DNA of 64,000 bases from Sedimenticola thiotaurini (GTDB lineage: Bacteria > Pseudomonadota > Gammaproteobacteria > Chromatiales > Chromatiaceae). Position 1 is the first letter of the stretch. Each line of letters starts with the position of its first letter. The stretch spans positions 124,001-188,000 of the forward strand of contig VMRY01000003.1 of the NCBI GenBank assembly GCA_007713595.1. Direction: 5' to 3'. The notes below the pieces were generated by a model. That model had not been told where the DNA came from, ran no database searches, and worked only from the letters and a program-made list of their open reading frames with translations. Positions 7,243 through 16,695 of the stretch are shown here, one piece after another. The position numbers and the translations under genes were made by a program.

Positions 7243-9555
7243 GTGATCACCATCGCCCTGGGGGGCAATCCCAACTGTGGGAAATCAGCCCTGTTCAATG
7301 CCTTCACGGGTATCCGTCAGAAAACCGGTAACTGGCCGGGTGTCACGGTCGATCGCAAAGAGGGGCGCTTTCATCTAGCTGGTGAAGAGATCGCCATAAT
7401 TGATCTCCCTGGCATCTACTCACTGGACGCTACCTCTATCGATGAACAGGTCACCCGCGACTACCTGTTGTCGCGCGATGCCGAGCTGATTATCAATGTC
7501 CTCGATGCATCCAACCTGGAACGTAATCTCTATTTCACCGTACAGCTGCGCGAAATGGGAATTCCTATAATTGCCGCCCTTAACATGATGGATGTGGCTC
7601 GCAAGCGGGGGATAGAGGTCGATATCGAGCTGCTCAGCCAGGAACTCGGTTGCCCGGTTGTGCCGGTGGTGGCTGTTACCGGTGAAGGGCTTGATCAGCT
7701 CAAGCAGGCGATAAAGGGAATGATCGGACAGGCCGAGCAGACCTTCCAGGTCACCCACGAAGATAATGTCGAACAGGCGATAACCGACATCACGGCCCTG
7801 ATGGCCGATGTTCCGTTGCAAGCCAACCGGCGTTGGCTGGCGCTCAAACTTCTGGAAGGGGACAAACACGCAGAAATGCTGGCTGGTGAGGCCGTACGAC
7901 CGCTGGTTGAACAGTGGCAAACACGTATCCAGGATCGAGCTGGAGAAGAGGCCGACATTCATATTGCAGATGCGCGTTATAGCCACGCCCACAGTCTGGC
8001 ACAACGTTCGATTAAACAGCAGGGGATGATAGGTAAAACATTCTCTGACCGCATAGACCGGGTTGTACTGAACAAGATTGCGGGCATTCCCATCTTCATG
8101 CTGCTGATGTACCTGATGTTCATGTTTACCATCAACATCGGGGGTGCATTTATCGACTTTTTTGATATGGCCGTTGGCGCCTTTATGGTGGAAGGTGTCG
8201 GCAACCTGCTTTCGACTTGGGGACTGCCCGCTTGGGTGAGCGTATTTCTGGCCGATGGTTTTGGCGGCGGCATCCAGGTGGTCTCCACCTTCATACCGAT
8301 TATCGCCTGCCTCTACCTATTCCTGTCGGTGCTGGAAGATACCGGCTACATGGCCCGTGCGGCCTTTGTAATGGACAGAGCAATGCGCACCATCGGCCTT
8401 CCTGGCAAGGCCTTTGTCCCGCTGATTGTCGGTTTTGGCTGCAATGTACCGGCCGTGATGGCAACCCGTACCCTGGAGAACCAACGAGAAAGAAAGCTTA
8501 CCATTCTGATGAACCCGTTCATGTCCTGTGGCGCCCGATTGCCGGTCTACGCCCTGTTTGCTGCCGCCTTCTTTCCCAGTAACGGACAAAATCTAGTGTT
8601 TCTGCTCTACCTGATTGGCATCACGGTGGCGGTTTTAACCGGCATGATCATGCGACGTACGTTGCTGTCTGGTGAGAGCACCGGCTTCATGATGGAACTG
8701 CCACCCTATCACCTGCCTACCCTGAAAGGGGTCATGCTGCGCACCTGGGATCGGGTCAAACTGTTCATTCGGGATGCTGGCAAGGTGATCGTATTGATGG
8801 TGCTGGCATTGAACATACTGAATGCCATCGATACCGAAGGCAATTTTGGTAATAAGGACAGCAACCAGTCGATACTGAGCGCCATGGGTAAAGCGGTTAC
8901 CCCGATGTTCACACCACTGGGAATAAAAGAGGAGAACTGGCCAGCCACCGTTGGCATCTTCACTGGTGTGCTTGCCAAAGAGGCAGTGGTGGGGACACTG
9001 GATTCGATCTATACACAACTCGCTATACAGGATTCAGGCGCTGCCGAGGCTGAACGCCCCTTCAATTTGTGGGACCGGCTCGCAGAAGCGGCGGCCACCA
9101 TACCGACAAATCTGTACGCCATCCGGGATAACATCCTCGATCCACTGGGTCTCGATCTGGGTGATATCAGCAACCTGGAGAGCGCCGCAGAAACACAAGC
9201 CGTGAGTACCGATGTGTTCGGTGCCATGGAGGCCCGATTTGATGGGCAGGCAGGCGCTTTCGCCTATCTCCTGTTTATCCTGCTCTACTTCCCCTGCGTG
9301 GCTACCATTGGCGCTATCGTAAGAGAGGCGGGAGGCGCCTGGGCTGGCTTTGTCGCGGTCTGGACAACAGGCGTCGCCTACACCACATCGACACTCTATT
9401 ATCAGACCGCCACCTTCAGCCAGCACAGCACCCAATCTACATTCTGGATTGTCGGTTTGCTACTGGGTCTTACGACAATTTTTATCAGCCTGAGAAGATG
9501 GGGCAATCGTGATCCGGATGCCACACACAGGGTGGGTGGTAACGCAGCCGCATGA
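7243..9555 (+). CDS. feoB: Ferrous iron transporter B
   Basis: FeoB is the Fe(II) permease of the inner membrane. The N-terminal G domain shows GNPNCGKS (G1), DLPG (G3) and NMMD (G4), followed by a helical GDI domain to about residue 270. The transmembrane core has the two Gate regions, including the GFGCNVPAVMATR and NPFMSCGARLPVY blocks with conserved cysteines. Length from this start is 770 residues, normal for the family. The GTG at 7243 is chosen over a GTG at 7216 because GGAGGAG at 7233-7239 sits just before it and the protein then begins directly with the G1 strand. It overlaps feoC. Confidence 0.94.
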   Translation: MITIALGGNPNCGKSALFNAFTGIRQKTGNWPGVTVDRKEGRFHLAGEEIAIIDLPGIYSLDATSIDEQVTRDYLLSRDAELIINVLDASNLERNLYFTVQLREMGIPIIAALNMMDVARKRGIEVDIELLSQELGCPVVPVVAVTGEGLDQLKQAIKGMIGQAEQTFQVTHEDNVEQAITDITALMADVPLQANRRWLALKLLEGDKHAEMLAGEAVRPLVEQWQTRIQDRAGEEADIHIADARYSHAHSLAQRSIKQQGMIGKTFSDRIDRVVLNKIAGIPIFMLLMYLMFMFTINIGGAFIDFFDMAVGAFMVEGVGNLLSTWGLPAWVSVFLADGFGGGIQVVSTFIPIIACLYLFLSVLEDTGYMARAAFVMDRAMRTIGLPGKAFVPLIVGFGCNVPAVMATRTLENQRERKLTILMNPFMSCGARLPVYALFAAAFFPSNGQNLVFLLYLIGITVAVLTGMIMRRTLLSGESTGFMMELPPYHLPTLKGVMLRTWDRVKLFIRDAGKVIVLMVLALNILNAIDTEGNFGNKDSNQSILSAMGKAVTPMFTPLGIKEENWPATVGIFTGVLAKEAVVGTLDSIYTQLAIQDSGAAEAERPFNLWDRLAEAAATIPTNLYAIRDNILDPLGLDLGDISNLESAAETQAVSTDVFGAMEARFDGQAGAFAYLLFILLYFPCVATIGAIVREAGGAWAGFVAVWTTGVAYTTSTLYYQTATFSQHSTQSTFWIVGLLLGLTTIFISLRRWGNRDPDATHRVGGNAAA

Positions 9556-9785
9556 TCCTATCTGATATAAGACGCTATATGGAGCAGCGGCAACAGGTCT
9601 GCCTGTCGGATATTGCCTTACACTTTGGCGCCTCACAGGATGCCACACGTGGCATGCTGGAGACCTGGATACGTAAAGGCAAGGTACGGCGACTCGCCTC
9701 AATGGCTTGTGGCAGCAGTTGTGGCAAGTGCCCAGAGGCACAGATCGAACTCTATGAATGGATAGGTGATCGGCCACAGCAATAA
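9552..9785 (+). CDS. feoC: FeoC-like winged-helix protein
   Basis: This 77-residue protein has a winged-helix N-terminal part and a cysteine cluster CGSSCGKC near residues 56-63. In gammaproteobacteria FeoC binds an iron-sulfur cluster or iron and controls FeoB stability or activity. Its ATG overlaps the feoB stop codon by four bases, which indicates translational coupling. The cysteine spacing, three in eight residues plus no clear fourth, is compact compared with some FeoC proteins. Confidence 0.85.
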   Translation: MILSDIRRYMEQRQQVCLSDIALHFGASQDATRGMLETWIRKGKVRRLASMACGSSCGKCPEAQIELYEWIGDRPQQ

Positions 9786-9799
9786 GCGGCATCACCCAT

Positions 9800-10423
9800 C
9801 TATTTTTTCAGTTTAATAACTAGGCTGCTGATTTTATTCTGCGCCAGTCGGGCACGCAGGGAATTAACCTGACCACTGGTATAGGGACCACTGCGAACCC
9901 GATGAAACACTTCGCCGCCATCCAGTACAAACCGCTGAATTTCAGCCTCAATTCCCACTAGCGCCAGACTCGCCTTCAACTTATCCGCATCACCGTACTT
10001 TCTGAATGATCCCATTTGCAGCATATAGTAGGCCGAACCTCCCGCAGGCTTAGCGCCAGCATTCACCACCGGTGCTGCCCCAGGCGTGGCGGGAGGAGGT
10101 GTTGCCTCCGGTTCAGGGTCGGGGACCACCACTTCCATCTCGGGTAGAATGGTATAAAAATCAAAGCGAGGCTTTGGCGTAGTCGTCTCCTGTTGTTTCA
10201 GAGGCTCAGAAACGGGGGCCTCCTCCTCGTGGGCAGGTGTGTGCTTACGCGTGACAGCAGAGGGGCGGGGCTTAACCGGATCTCCGGGTGTCAGCTTGAG
10301 CCAGACCAACAGGCAGATTAACAGACCAACCAGCAAGCCACCCACGAACCAGACCCAGCCGGCTACTGGCTGCCTCTTTCCCTTCCTCTGGGGGGTGGCC
10401 CGACTCTTATAATCCCGCGGCAT
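9800..10423 (-). CDS. SPOR-domain cell-division protein (FtsN-like)
   Basis: This 207-residue protein has a basic N-terminus, one transmembrane helix at about residues 25-43, a Pro/Glu-rich periplasmic linker and a C-terminal SPOR domain (about 130-207) containing YMLQMGSF and VRSGPY. SPOR domains bind denuded peptidoglycan at the septum, so a role at the division site is likely. Its ATG overlaps the argS stop codon by one base, giving an argS-SPOR pair, an arrangement common in gammaproteobacteria. FtsN itself is usually longer, so it is named only FtsN-like. Confidence 0.85.
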   Translation of the reverse strand: MPRDYKSRATPQRKGKRQPVAGWVWFVGGLLVGLLICLLVWLKLTPGDPVKPRPSAVTRKHTPAHEEEAPVSEPLKQQETTTPKPRFDFYTILPEMEVVVPDPEPEATPPPATPGAAPVVNAGAKPAGGSAYYMLQMGSFRKYGDADKLKASLALVGIEAEIQRFVLDGGEVFHRVRSGPYTSGQVNSLRARLAQNKISSLVIKLKK

Positions 10424-12183
10424 TACATCTTCTCCGGTGCGGAGACCCCCAGCAGATTGAGGCCGTTCTTCAATACCTGGCGCACAGCCAGGATCAGCTT
10501 GATTCGGGCGTCTCGCAGCGATTCATCATCTACCAGGAACTGGTGGGCGTTGTAATAGGTATGGAAATCGTTAGCCAGATCGCGAACATAATTGGTGAGT
10601 TGATGCGGCTCTTCATTCAGCGCGGCATTTTCAATCACCTCAGGATAGCGCGTGAGGGTCTTTAACAAGGCCTGCTCATGCGGCTCGACCAGTCGATCCA
10701 GATTCCCGCTTCCAGCCGTTATATCAACAGATATTGATTTTTCCGCTGCCTGCCGTAACACACTGCAGACACGGGCATGGGCGTATTGAACATAGTAGAC
10801 CGGGTTGTCACTGGATTGAGACTTCGCCAGGTCCAGATCAAAGTCCATGTGCTGCTCACATTTACGCATCACATAGAAGAAGCGGGCCGCGTCTTTACCC
10901 ACCTCTTTGCGCAGCTCACGCAGAGTCACGAAGGAGCCCGACCGGGTCGACATCTGAACCCGCTCACCACCACGATACAGAATAGCAAACTGCACTAGCA
11001 GGACATCGAGTCGCGACGGATCATCACCCACCGCCTGCATCGCTGCCTTGACCCGCGGGACATAGCCATGATGATCGGCACCCCAGACATCGATCACCCG
11101 CTCAAAGCCACGCTCCAACTTGTCCATATGGTAGGCAATATCGGAGGCAAAGTAGGTGGTCTGACCGTTATCCCGCACTACAACCCGATCCTTCTCATCA
11201 CCAAAATCGGTGGACTTGAACCAGAGTGCACCACCCTTTTCATAGACATGACCAGAATCACGCAACCGCTGCAGTGTCTTATTTACGGCACCGGACTCTG
11301 TCAGACTGCGCTCGGAATACCACTCCTGGTAGGTGACGCCAAACAGCGCCAGATCATCCCGGATATCATCCAGGATGGTATTCAACGCCAGCTCAAAGAC
11401 ATAGCGATAACGGTTGTCACCCAACAGCTGCTTGGCCCGCTCGATCAGGGCATCGATATGTTTCTCTTTATCACCACCGGCTGGCTCATCAGCACAGACA
11501 TCAGCAAAGACTTCATCAGCACTATGCCGGTAGGTATCCCCATGTTCCCGATGCAGCGTGGCGGCAATATCCCAAACGTAGTCACCGCGATAGCCATTGG
11601 ACGGAAAGGTAATACTCTCATCGCAGAGCTCCAGATAACGCAACCACATACTGGCAGCCAGGATGTCCATCTGGCGACCCGCATCATTCACGTAATACTC
11701 GCGATGTACCTCATAACCCACCGCCTCGAGCAGATCTGCGACCACCGCCCCGTAGGCAGCACCCCGACCATGCCCAACGTGCAGGGGACCAGTAGGGTTG
11801 GCCGATACAAATTCGACCTGAATACGTTTTCCCTCGCCAAGACCGCTACGGCCAAAGCCGTGGCCCTGCTCCAGCACCTGACTTACCACCTCGCGGTAGG
11901 CCCCCTCCTGCAAAGTGAAGTTAATAAAGCCGGGGCCGGCAATATCAACTTTTGCAATGGCCGGCGAATCGGGCAGAGCAGCAATCAACTTTTCCGCTAG
12001 ATCCCGTGGTTTGCAGCGAGCTACCTTCGAAAGTACCAAGGCCACGTTACAAGCGAAGTCACCATGACGCGGGTCCCGGGTACGTTCGATGAGCGGCTCA
12101 GGAATCTGATCTTCACCAATAACGCCTTCGGCGGCGATCTTTGCCAGGGACTGCAAAACCAGTTGCTGTATCAGGTTCTTCAT
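10423..12183 (-). CDS. argS: Arginyl-tRNA synthetase
   Basis: This 586-residue class I synthetase charges tRNA-Arg. The HIGH motif is HVGHGRG near residue 138 after a conserved [10 protein letters not shown] block. The usual KMSKS position reads [10 protein letters not shown], as in the many ArgS proteins without a canonical KMSKS. An N-terminal additional domain and a C-terminal DALR anticodon-binding domain are present, and the length is normal. It lies between priA and the SPOR gene on the same strand, 138 bases after priA. Confidence 0.96.
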   Translation of the reverse strand: MKNLIQQLVLQSLAKIAAEGVIGEDQIPEPLIERTRDPRHGDFACNVALVLSKVARCKPRDLAEKLIAALPDSPAIAKVDIAGPGFINFTLQEGAYREVVSQVLEQGHGFGRSGLGEGKRIQVEFVSANPTGPLHVGHGRGAAYGAVVADLLEAVGYEVHREYYVNDAGRQMDILAASMWLRYLELCDESITFPSNGYRGDYVWDIAATLHREHGDTYRHSADEVFADVCADEPAGGDKEKHIDALIERAKQLLGDNRYRYVFELALNTILDDIRDDLALFGVTYQEWYSERSLTESGAVNKTLQRLRDSGHVYEKGGALWFKSTDFGDEKDRVVVRDNGQTTYFASDIAYHMDKLERGFERVIDVWGADHHGYVPRVKAAMQAVGDDPSRLDVLLVQFAILYRGGERVQMSTRSGSFVTLRELRKEVGKDAARFFYVMRKCEQHMDFDLDLAKSQSSDNPVYYVQYAHARVCSVLRQAAEKSISVDITAGSGNLDRLVEPHEQALLKTLTRYPEVIENAALNEEPHQLTNYVRDLANDFHTYYNAHQFLVDDESLRDARIKLILAVRQVLKNGLNLLGVSAPEKM

Positions 12184-12321
12184 TATCTACCTAAAAAACG
12201 GAAAATCGGGAAACGGAGTAGGATACAACAAAGCCGGTTCCAGGGTAACTATCCAGGAAAAAACAGCCCTGATTAGTTGCCATGTTTGCGAAGGGTGGCA
12301 AGAACCCAGCGTGACGGATGC

Positions 12322-14526
12322 CTAAAACATCTCCTGCGGGTCCACATCAATGGACCAGCGCACACGACGAGCCGATTTCAGGCCGGCTAAGAAACCGACC
12401 CATTGTGGAAGCAAACGCTGTAATTCACTCCGCTGGTTAGCCTGCAGTAACAAGTGCGCCCTATAGCGTCCCGCCCGCCGCTCCATCGGGGCAGGAACCG
12501 GCCCCCAGAACTCCACCCGTCCGCTGGCCAACGCAACACCCTGTTCATAGGCCTCATCCAGAAATGCCCGGGGGGCTGACTCCAGTGGCGCCTCGGCTCG
12601 CAGCAACACCTGATAACTGAAGGGGGGAAACGCAGCCGCTTGGCGCTCAGCCAGGGCCTCTTCCGCAAATGCCTTATATCCATGCTTGATCAGTAGCTGC
12701 ATCATGGGGTGATCAGGATGGCGGGTCTGAATCAACACACGGCCCGGCTTTTCCGCCCGACCAGCCCGACCAGACACCTGTATTATCTGTTGGGCCATGC
12801 GCTCTGCAGCGCGATAGTCAGCCCCGAACAGCCCCTGATCCACATCCAGAATGCCGACTAAGGTGACATCAGGAAAATGGTGGCCCTTTGCCAGCATCTG
12901 GGTACCCAACAGGAGTGAGTACTTACCTTTTCTGATCCCTTCCAGTAATTTATCCAGACTCCCTTTACGTCGGGTGGTATCCCGGTCAATACGTACAATC
13001 CCTGCCTCCGGGAACAGCTGCGCCAGCACCTCCTCAACCCGCTCAGTCCCCTGTCCGAGGGATCGAAGGTCATCCGCACCGCACTCCGGACAGTTCGGAT
13101 CCAGACGACGCTGGGAGCCGCAATGGTGGCACCAGAGAATTCCGCTGGCACTGTGCAGCGTCATACGGGCATCGCAACGGCGACATTCAGCCACCCAGCC
13201 ACAATCGTGACAGGTGACTATCGGGGCATAACCCCGGCGATTAATAAACAGTAAGGCTTGATTACCCTCGTTCAATGTCTCACGTACTTTCTCAATCAAG
13301 ACAGGAGACATCCCTGCCTCTAGCCGAACAGATCGAATATCCAACAGATTCATCGGCGACTGCTTTGCATCACCCGCCCTGTTCGTCAGCTGTAGATGAT
13401 GATAGCGCCCACTCCGGGCATTTTGCAGCGTTTCCAGTGATGGGGTGGCTGAACCCAGTATCACCGGGCAATCAGATCTTTGGCTCAGAATCACGGCGAG
13501 GTCACGGGCAGAATAGCGAAAACCATCCTGCTGTTTATATGAGAGGTCATGCTCCTCATCGACCACAACCAAGCCCAACCGAGGCAGAGGCGTCAACAGA
13601 GCAGATCGGGTACCTAATACGACGGATGCATGACCCAGGCGGGCCATATGCCAGGCACGTTCCCGCTCGCGTTCACCCAATCCGGAGTGCAGTACGGCAA
13701 CACCCTGACCCAGGCGCCGCTCAAAGCGGCGTATGAGCTGGGGCGTTAAACCAATCTCAGGAACCAATATAAGGGCTTGCTTTCCCGCGTTCACCACACG
13801 GCGGGCCAACGTTAGATACACCTCTGTCTTACCACTGCCGGTAACGCCATCGAGGAGATAAGCGCCGAAGCACTCCAAATCAACCGCATCGACAGCCTGC
13901 CGCTGATCCGTATTAAGTCTATAGGTGGCAGAAGTTGCTGCAGAGGGAGCAGTCAGGGAGGCACTCTGTTCAAAAGCCACCACCCACTCTTTTCTCATCA
14001 AGGCTTGGAGTACCGGCAAGCAGTTCCCAATATGACTGGACAGCTGGTTTTGAGTGAGTCCATCCGGTGCCTCTGCCAGCAGTCTAAGCAGTTGAGCCTG
14101 TTTTGGTGCACGCTTTAGAGTGACAGGCTCCTGCCGAGAACCCAGCGGCGTCAGTTTCCAAAAAGTGTTAAGCACAGGAACTGGGGGCTGCCCTTTACGC
14201 AGACGCACTGGCAATGCATTGGCGAACACCTCCCCAACAGGGTGCTGATAATAGCGACCCGCCCAGACCAACAGTTCCAGATCAGCCGGCCGAAACAGTG
14301 GCTGGTCATCCAGAATGCTATGGGCACGCTTTAGAGTACGCCCCTCTATGCGTGGCGCATGAAGCAACTCAAGGAGGACACCGCATCGATCACCTCGACC
14401 AAATGGCACACTTACCCGCACCCCCGGCAGCAAATCTGTTTCGCCCACCCCCTTGGGTGGCAGATAGTCAAAGCAGTGATAGAGGGGGGCGGGTACAGCG
14501 ACCCGAAGAATGAGTTGATCTGGCAT
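12322..14526 (-). CDS. priA: Primosomal protein N' (replication restart helicase)
   Basis: PriA recognises stalled forks and reloads the replisome. The 734-residue protein has the N-terminal DNA-binding domain, then a DEAH-type helicase: GVTGSGKTEVYL (Walker A, about residue 230), VVDEEHD (motif II) and GSATPSLE (motif III). Between the helicase halves are the paired zinc-binding cysteines (CHDCGW, CRRCDA, CHHCGS, CPECGA). The C-terminal helicase motif reads QVSGRAGR. All hallmarks are intact. Its start faces a long intergenic region that carries three DnaA boxes. Confidence 0.96.
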   Translation of the reverse strand: MPDQLILRVAVPAPLYHCFDYLPPKGVGETDLLPGVRVSVPFGRGDRCGVLLELLHAPRIEGRTLKRAHSILDDQPLFRPADLELLVWAGRYYQHPVGEVFANALPVRLRKGQPPVPVLNTFWKLTPLGSRQEPVTLKRAPKQAQLLRLLAEAPDGLTQNQLSSHIGNCLPVLQALMRKEWVVAFEQSASLTAPSAATSATYRLNTDQRQAVDAVDLECFGAYLLDGVTGSGKTEVYLTLARRVVNAGKQALILVPEIGLTPQLIRRFERRLGQGVAVLHSGLGERERERAWHMARLGHASVVLGTRSALLTPLPRLGLVVVDEEHDLSYKQQDGFRYSARDLAVILSQRSDCPVILGSATPSLETLQNARSGRYHHLQLTNRAGDAKQSPMNLLDIRSVRLEAGMSPVLIEKVRETLNEGNQALLFINRRGYAPIVTCHDCGWVAECRRCDARMTLHSASGILWCHHCGSQRRLDPNCPECGADDLRSLGQGTERVEEVLAQLFPEAGIVRIDRDTTRRKGSLDKLLEGIRKGKYSLLLGTQMLAKGHHFPDVTLVGILDVDQGLFGADYRAAERMAQQIIQVSGRAGRAEKPGRVLIQTRHPDHPMMQLLIKHGYKAFAEEALAERQAAAFPPFSYQVLLRAEAPLESAPRAFLDEAYEQGVALASGRVEFWGPVPAPMERRAGRYRAHLLLQANQRSELQRLLPQWVGFLAGLKSARRVRWSIDVDPQEMF

Positions 14527-14670
14527 GGCGAGATGCTACCTGACTCCAGCTATTTTCTCACTCCCTGGATCGAGAATCAGCGGCCATAATTTATTTTCTA
14601 CCTTGTCCAAAGCGGTGACTTAATCTGTAAAAATGCAGCTAACTGCTTATCAGCAAAGAGACATTTTTAT

Positions 14671-14693
14671 TTATCCACAGAACCTGTGGATAA
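14671..14693. promoter_or_regulatory. Inverted pair of DnaA boxes
   Basis: TTATCCACA (14671-14679) and TGTGGATAA (14685-14693) are two exact copies of the high-affinity DnaA box facing each other with five bases between them. They lie 145 bases upstream of the priA start codon. Confidence 0.8.
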
Positions 14694-14754
14694 CTCTGTT
14701 AAAAAAGTATTGAAACGAGCCTGGAACCCAATGATTTCTTAAGATTTCATTAAT

Positions 14755-14783
14755 TTGACAAAAAAATGACCTCTGCATATAAA
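14755..14783 (+). promoter_or_regulatory. Consensus-like sigma-70 promoter
   Basis: TTGACA (14755-14760), a 17-base spacer and TATAAA (14778-14783) match the sigma-70 consensus at 11 of 12 positions. Transcription would begin near 14790 and run towards the HNH gene, leaving a leader of about 360 bases. Confidence 0.65.
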
Positions 14784-14875
14784 ATGAGAAATATCATGGT
14801 GTTAGCATCATTAAGCAAGCGCTAATATTGACAAGGCTGTTTTCTAAAACCGAAAAATCTTTGCTGCGCTGCAAC

Positions 14876-14884
14876 TGTGCATAA
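14876..14884 (-). promoter_or_regulatory. Third DnaA box
   Basis: TGTGCATAA, read on the minus strand as TTATGCACA, matches the consensus TTWTNCACA exactly. It is 183 bases from the inverted pair. Confidence 0.65.
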
Positions 14885-14990
14885 CAGATCTGCCAAATTC
14901 AATCGAATAACCCTTTGTCAAGCATTATTAAACTAATTAGTCCTTTTTTTTGTCAGATCCAGGAGGGGACAGTCAGCAGTATGGATTGCT

Positions 14991-15051
14991 CCGACACCCC
15001 TCCAAAACTGACCCACGTTCATAGAAAGGCGCATACTGGAGGAAGTGTCGG
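14991..15051 (+). repeat. Long stem-loop in the leader of the HNH gene
   Basis: CCGACAC-CCCTCC (14991-15003) pairs with GGAGG-AA-GTGTCGG (15038-15051) around a 34-base loop. GGA trinucleotides occur at 14962, 14983, 15038 and 15041. The structure lies 100 bases before the HNH start codon and may be an RNA leader element. Confidence 0.5.
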
Positions 15052-15149
15052 TTTAGCAAGCTAAAGAGAGATAACTGGCCTCTGCAGATTGTTTACAAGA
15101 ATTGCCTATCTATGCTAATCCTAGAAGGAAGAATGTAAGGGCTTTTGAG

Positions 15150-15746
15150 ATGGAAGGGTTCCGCCAACTGATATTACGCACAGATATGGCCGGTATGCCG
15201 CTGGAATGGGTAGACTACCGTGATGCCGTGCGCCTCCACTTTCTGGATCAAATAGCCTACACCTGCGGTCGAATCATCTATCGGATACATGGTGGTGTAA
15301 ATGCCCGCACCCATCGACAAAGCATTGTAAATGTCAACTCCATCATCGCAACGCACGGCAACAGTCGCGCTCTGGAGAAGATGCGCGAGGGTTACATACC
15401 CCCGCTCAACAATCACACACTCTTTCAACGTGACGGCCATCTCTGCCTTTACTGTGGTCATCACTTGCCAAAACGCCTGCTCTCCCGAGATCACGTCCGC
15501 CCCCTGAGTCAGGGTGGCCCGGACAGCTGGAATAACGTAGTGACAGCCTGCATTCGCTGTAACAACCATAAGGCGGGCCGCACTCCGGAAGCCGCAGGCA
15601 TGGAGTTACTGGCCATTCCATTTATCCCCACTCACGCTGAATATATCTATCTGCAGGGTCATAACGTCCTGGCGGATCAGATGGAGTTTCTACGCGCCCA
15701 CTTTCCCCGCACCAGCCCACTGCATAGCCGACTTGGACAGGGTTAG
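15150..15746 (+). CDS. HNH endonuclease family protein
   Basis: This protein of about 198 residues carries a C-terminal HNH nuclease domain. It shows CLYCG and CIRCN zinc cysteine pairs, the metal site RDHVRP, the WNNVV Asn and the final NNHKAG His. The N-terminal 90 residues have no recognised domain. Such stand-alone HNH proteins are common chromosomal genes whose role is unclear; no restriction, CRISPR or phage neighbour is present to suggest one. The ATG at 15150, with TAAGGG eight bases upstream, is preferred over a TTG at 15102. Its end overlaps the next gene. Confidence 0.82.
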   Translation: MEGFRQLILRTDMAGMPLEWVDYRDAVRLHFLDQIAYTCGRIIYRIHGGVNARTHRQSIVNVNSIIATHGNSRALEKMREGYIPPLNNHTLFQRDGHLCLYCGHHLPKRLLSRDHVRPLSQGGPDSWNNVVTACIRCNNHKAGRTPEAAGMELLAIPFIPTHAEYIYLQGHNVLADQMEFLRAHFPRTSPLHSRLGQG

Positions 15747-16647
15747 ACCGGTAATCACTGCAGTGCAGAAGGCGCTTTTAAACACCATCCTTGAGCAGAT
15801 AAATCAGATCACCGGTTTAGGAATCCGTAGCTGTAACAGCCAGTCCGTAGGGGGTGGCTGCATTAATCAGGCTTACCGAGTCAGCGCAGGTAAGGCGATT
15901 TTTTTCGTTAAACTGAACCGATCAGACCGGGCTGCGATGTTTGAGAGTGAGTCCACAGGGCTGGCTGCCCTGGCGGCCAGCCATACCCTCCGCACACCAA
16001 AAGTAATCTGCAGCGGCCAGGCAGAAGAAGCAGCCTACCTGGTCCTGGAATATATCGAGTTGCTTGGACATGGAGATGCAGAGCAAGCCGGACGACAACT
16101 GGCTTCATTGCATCTCACTGAATCCAGCCGGTTTGGAAACATGCCCGATAATTTCATTGGAAGCACCCCACAGACTAACCTGCCGAATGCTAATTGGGTT
16201 CATTTCTGGCAGCAGCACCGACTGGGTTATCAACTTCAGCTGGCAGCAAAAAACGGCTATGGTGGGCAACTGCAATCACGCGGTGAGCGACTGATGGAAC
16301 AGTTGCCTACGCTACTCACTCATCATCCGATTCCTTCTCTGCTACATGGGGATCTCTGGTCTGGAAACCTCGGTTACACCACCACAGGAGAACCTGTCAT
16401 CTTTGATCCTGCCGCTTATTATGGCGACCGGGAAACCGATATAGCCATGACTGAACTGTTTGGTGGTTTTTCTAGCCGATTTCATGCTGTCTACAATGAA
16501 GCCTGGCCGCTGGAGCCAGGCTATGCAACCCGCAAGACGCTCTACAATCTGTACCACATACTCAATCATCTCAATCTGTTTGGTGGCGGATATGAACGTC
16601 AGGCCATCGCGATGATGGATCAACTGCTGGCAGAGACGCGCGCATAA
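15733..16647 (+). CDS. Fructosamine kinase family protein (YniA-like)
   Basis: This 304-residue protein belongs to the fructosamine-3-kinase/ketosamine kinase group of the protein-kinase-like fold. Visible marks are GGGCINQAYRV (nucleotide loop), FFVKLN (the ATP lysine), LHGDLWSGN (catalytic loop) and FDPAAYYGDRETD (metal site). Family members phosphorylate sugar adducts on amines, helping to remove glycation. The start is uncertain: a TTG at 15733 overlaps the HNH gene by 14 bases, and a GTG lies at 15763. The overlap suggests coupling to the HNH gene. Confidence 0.85.
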   Translation: MDRVRPVITAVQKALLNTILEQINQITGLGIRSCNSQSVGGGCINQAYRVSAGKAIFFVKLNRSDRAAMFESESTGLAALAASHTLRTPKVICSGQAEEAAYLVLEYIELLGHGDAEQAGRQLASLHLTESSRFGNMPDNFIGSTPQTNLPNANWVHFWQQHRLGYQLQLAAKNGYGGQLQSRGERLMEQLPTLLTHHPIPSLLHGDLWSGNLGYTTTGEPVIFDPAAYYGDRETDIAMTELFGGFSSRFHAVYNEAWPLEPGYATRKTLYNLYHILNHLNLFGGGYERQAIAMMDQLLAETRA

Positions 16648-16678
16648 AAAAGCCATCGACCGCAGAGCAGTCGATGGC
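16646..16678 (-). terminator. Strong terminator of the aap operon
   Basis: On the minus strand a perfect 9-bp stem (GCCATCGAC with GTCGATGGC) and a 9-base loop are followed by six Ts. It lies just after the aapP stop codon and overlaps the stop codon of the convergent kinase gene. Confidence 0.88.
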
Positions 16679-16695
16679 GCATGCGATCAGACGAA

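Larger units (their letters stand above)
14527..15149. other. Long divergent intergenic region with DnaA boxes, promoter and structured leader
   Basis: This 623-base stretch between the divergent priA and HNH genes has no convincing reading frame. It contains an inverted pair of perfect DnaA boxes (14671-14693), AT-rich sequence, a consensus sigma-70 promoter (14755-14783), a third DnaA box (14876-14884), an eight-T run (14944-14951) and a long stem-loop (14991-15051). The combination suggests a replication-related locus or an untranslated RNA. Confidence 0.6.

Noticed and set aside
7420-8004. 194-codon frame opposite feoB
   Set aside because: It runs antisense through the FeoB G domain and has no recognisable features.
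11068-12000. Long open frame (310 codons) opposite argS
   Set aside because: It lies wholly inside argS, whose motifs are intact, and its protein has no recognisable domain or start signal. It is a frame shadow.
14527-15149. Chromosomal origin of replication (oriC)
   Set aside because: Only three DnaA boxes were found, and no dnaA, dnaN, mnmG or parAB neighbours are present. Reported instead as a DnaA-box cluster.
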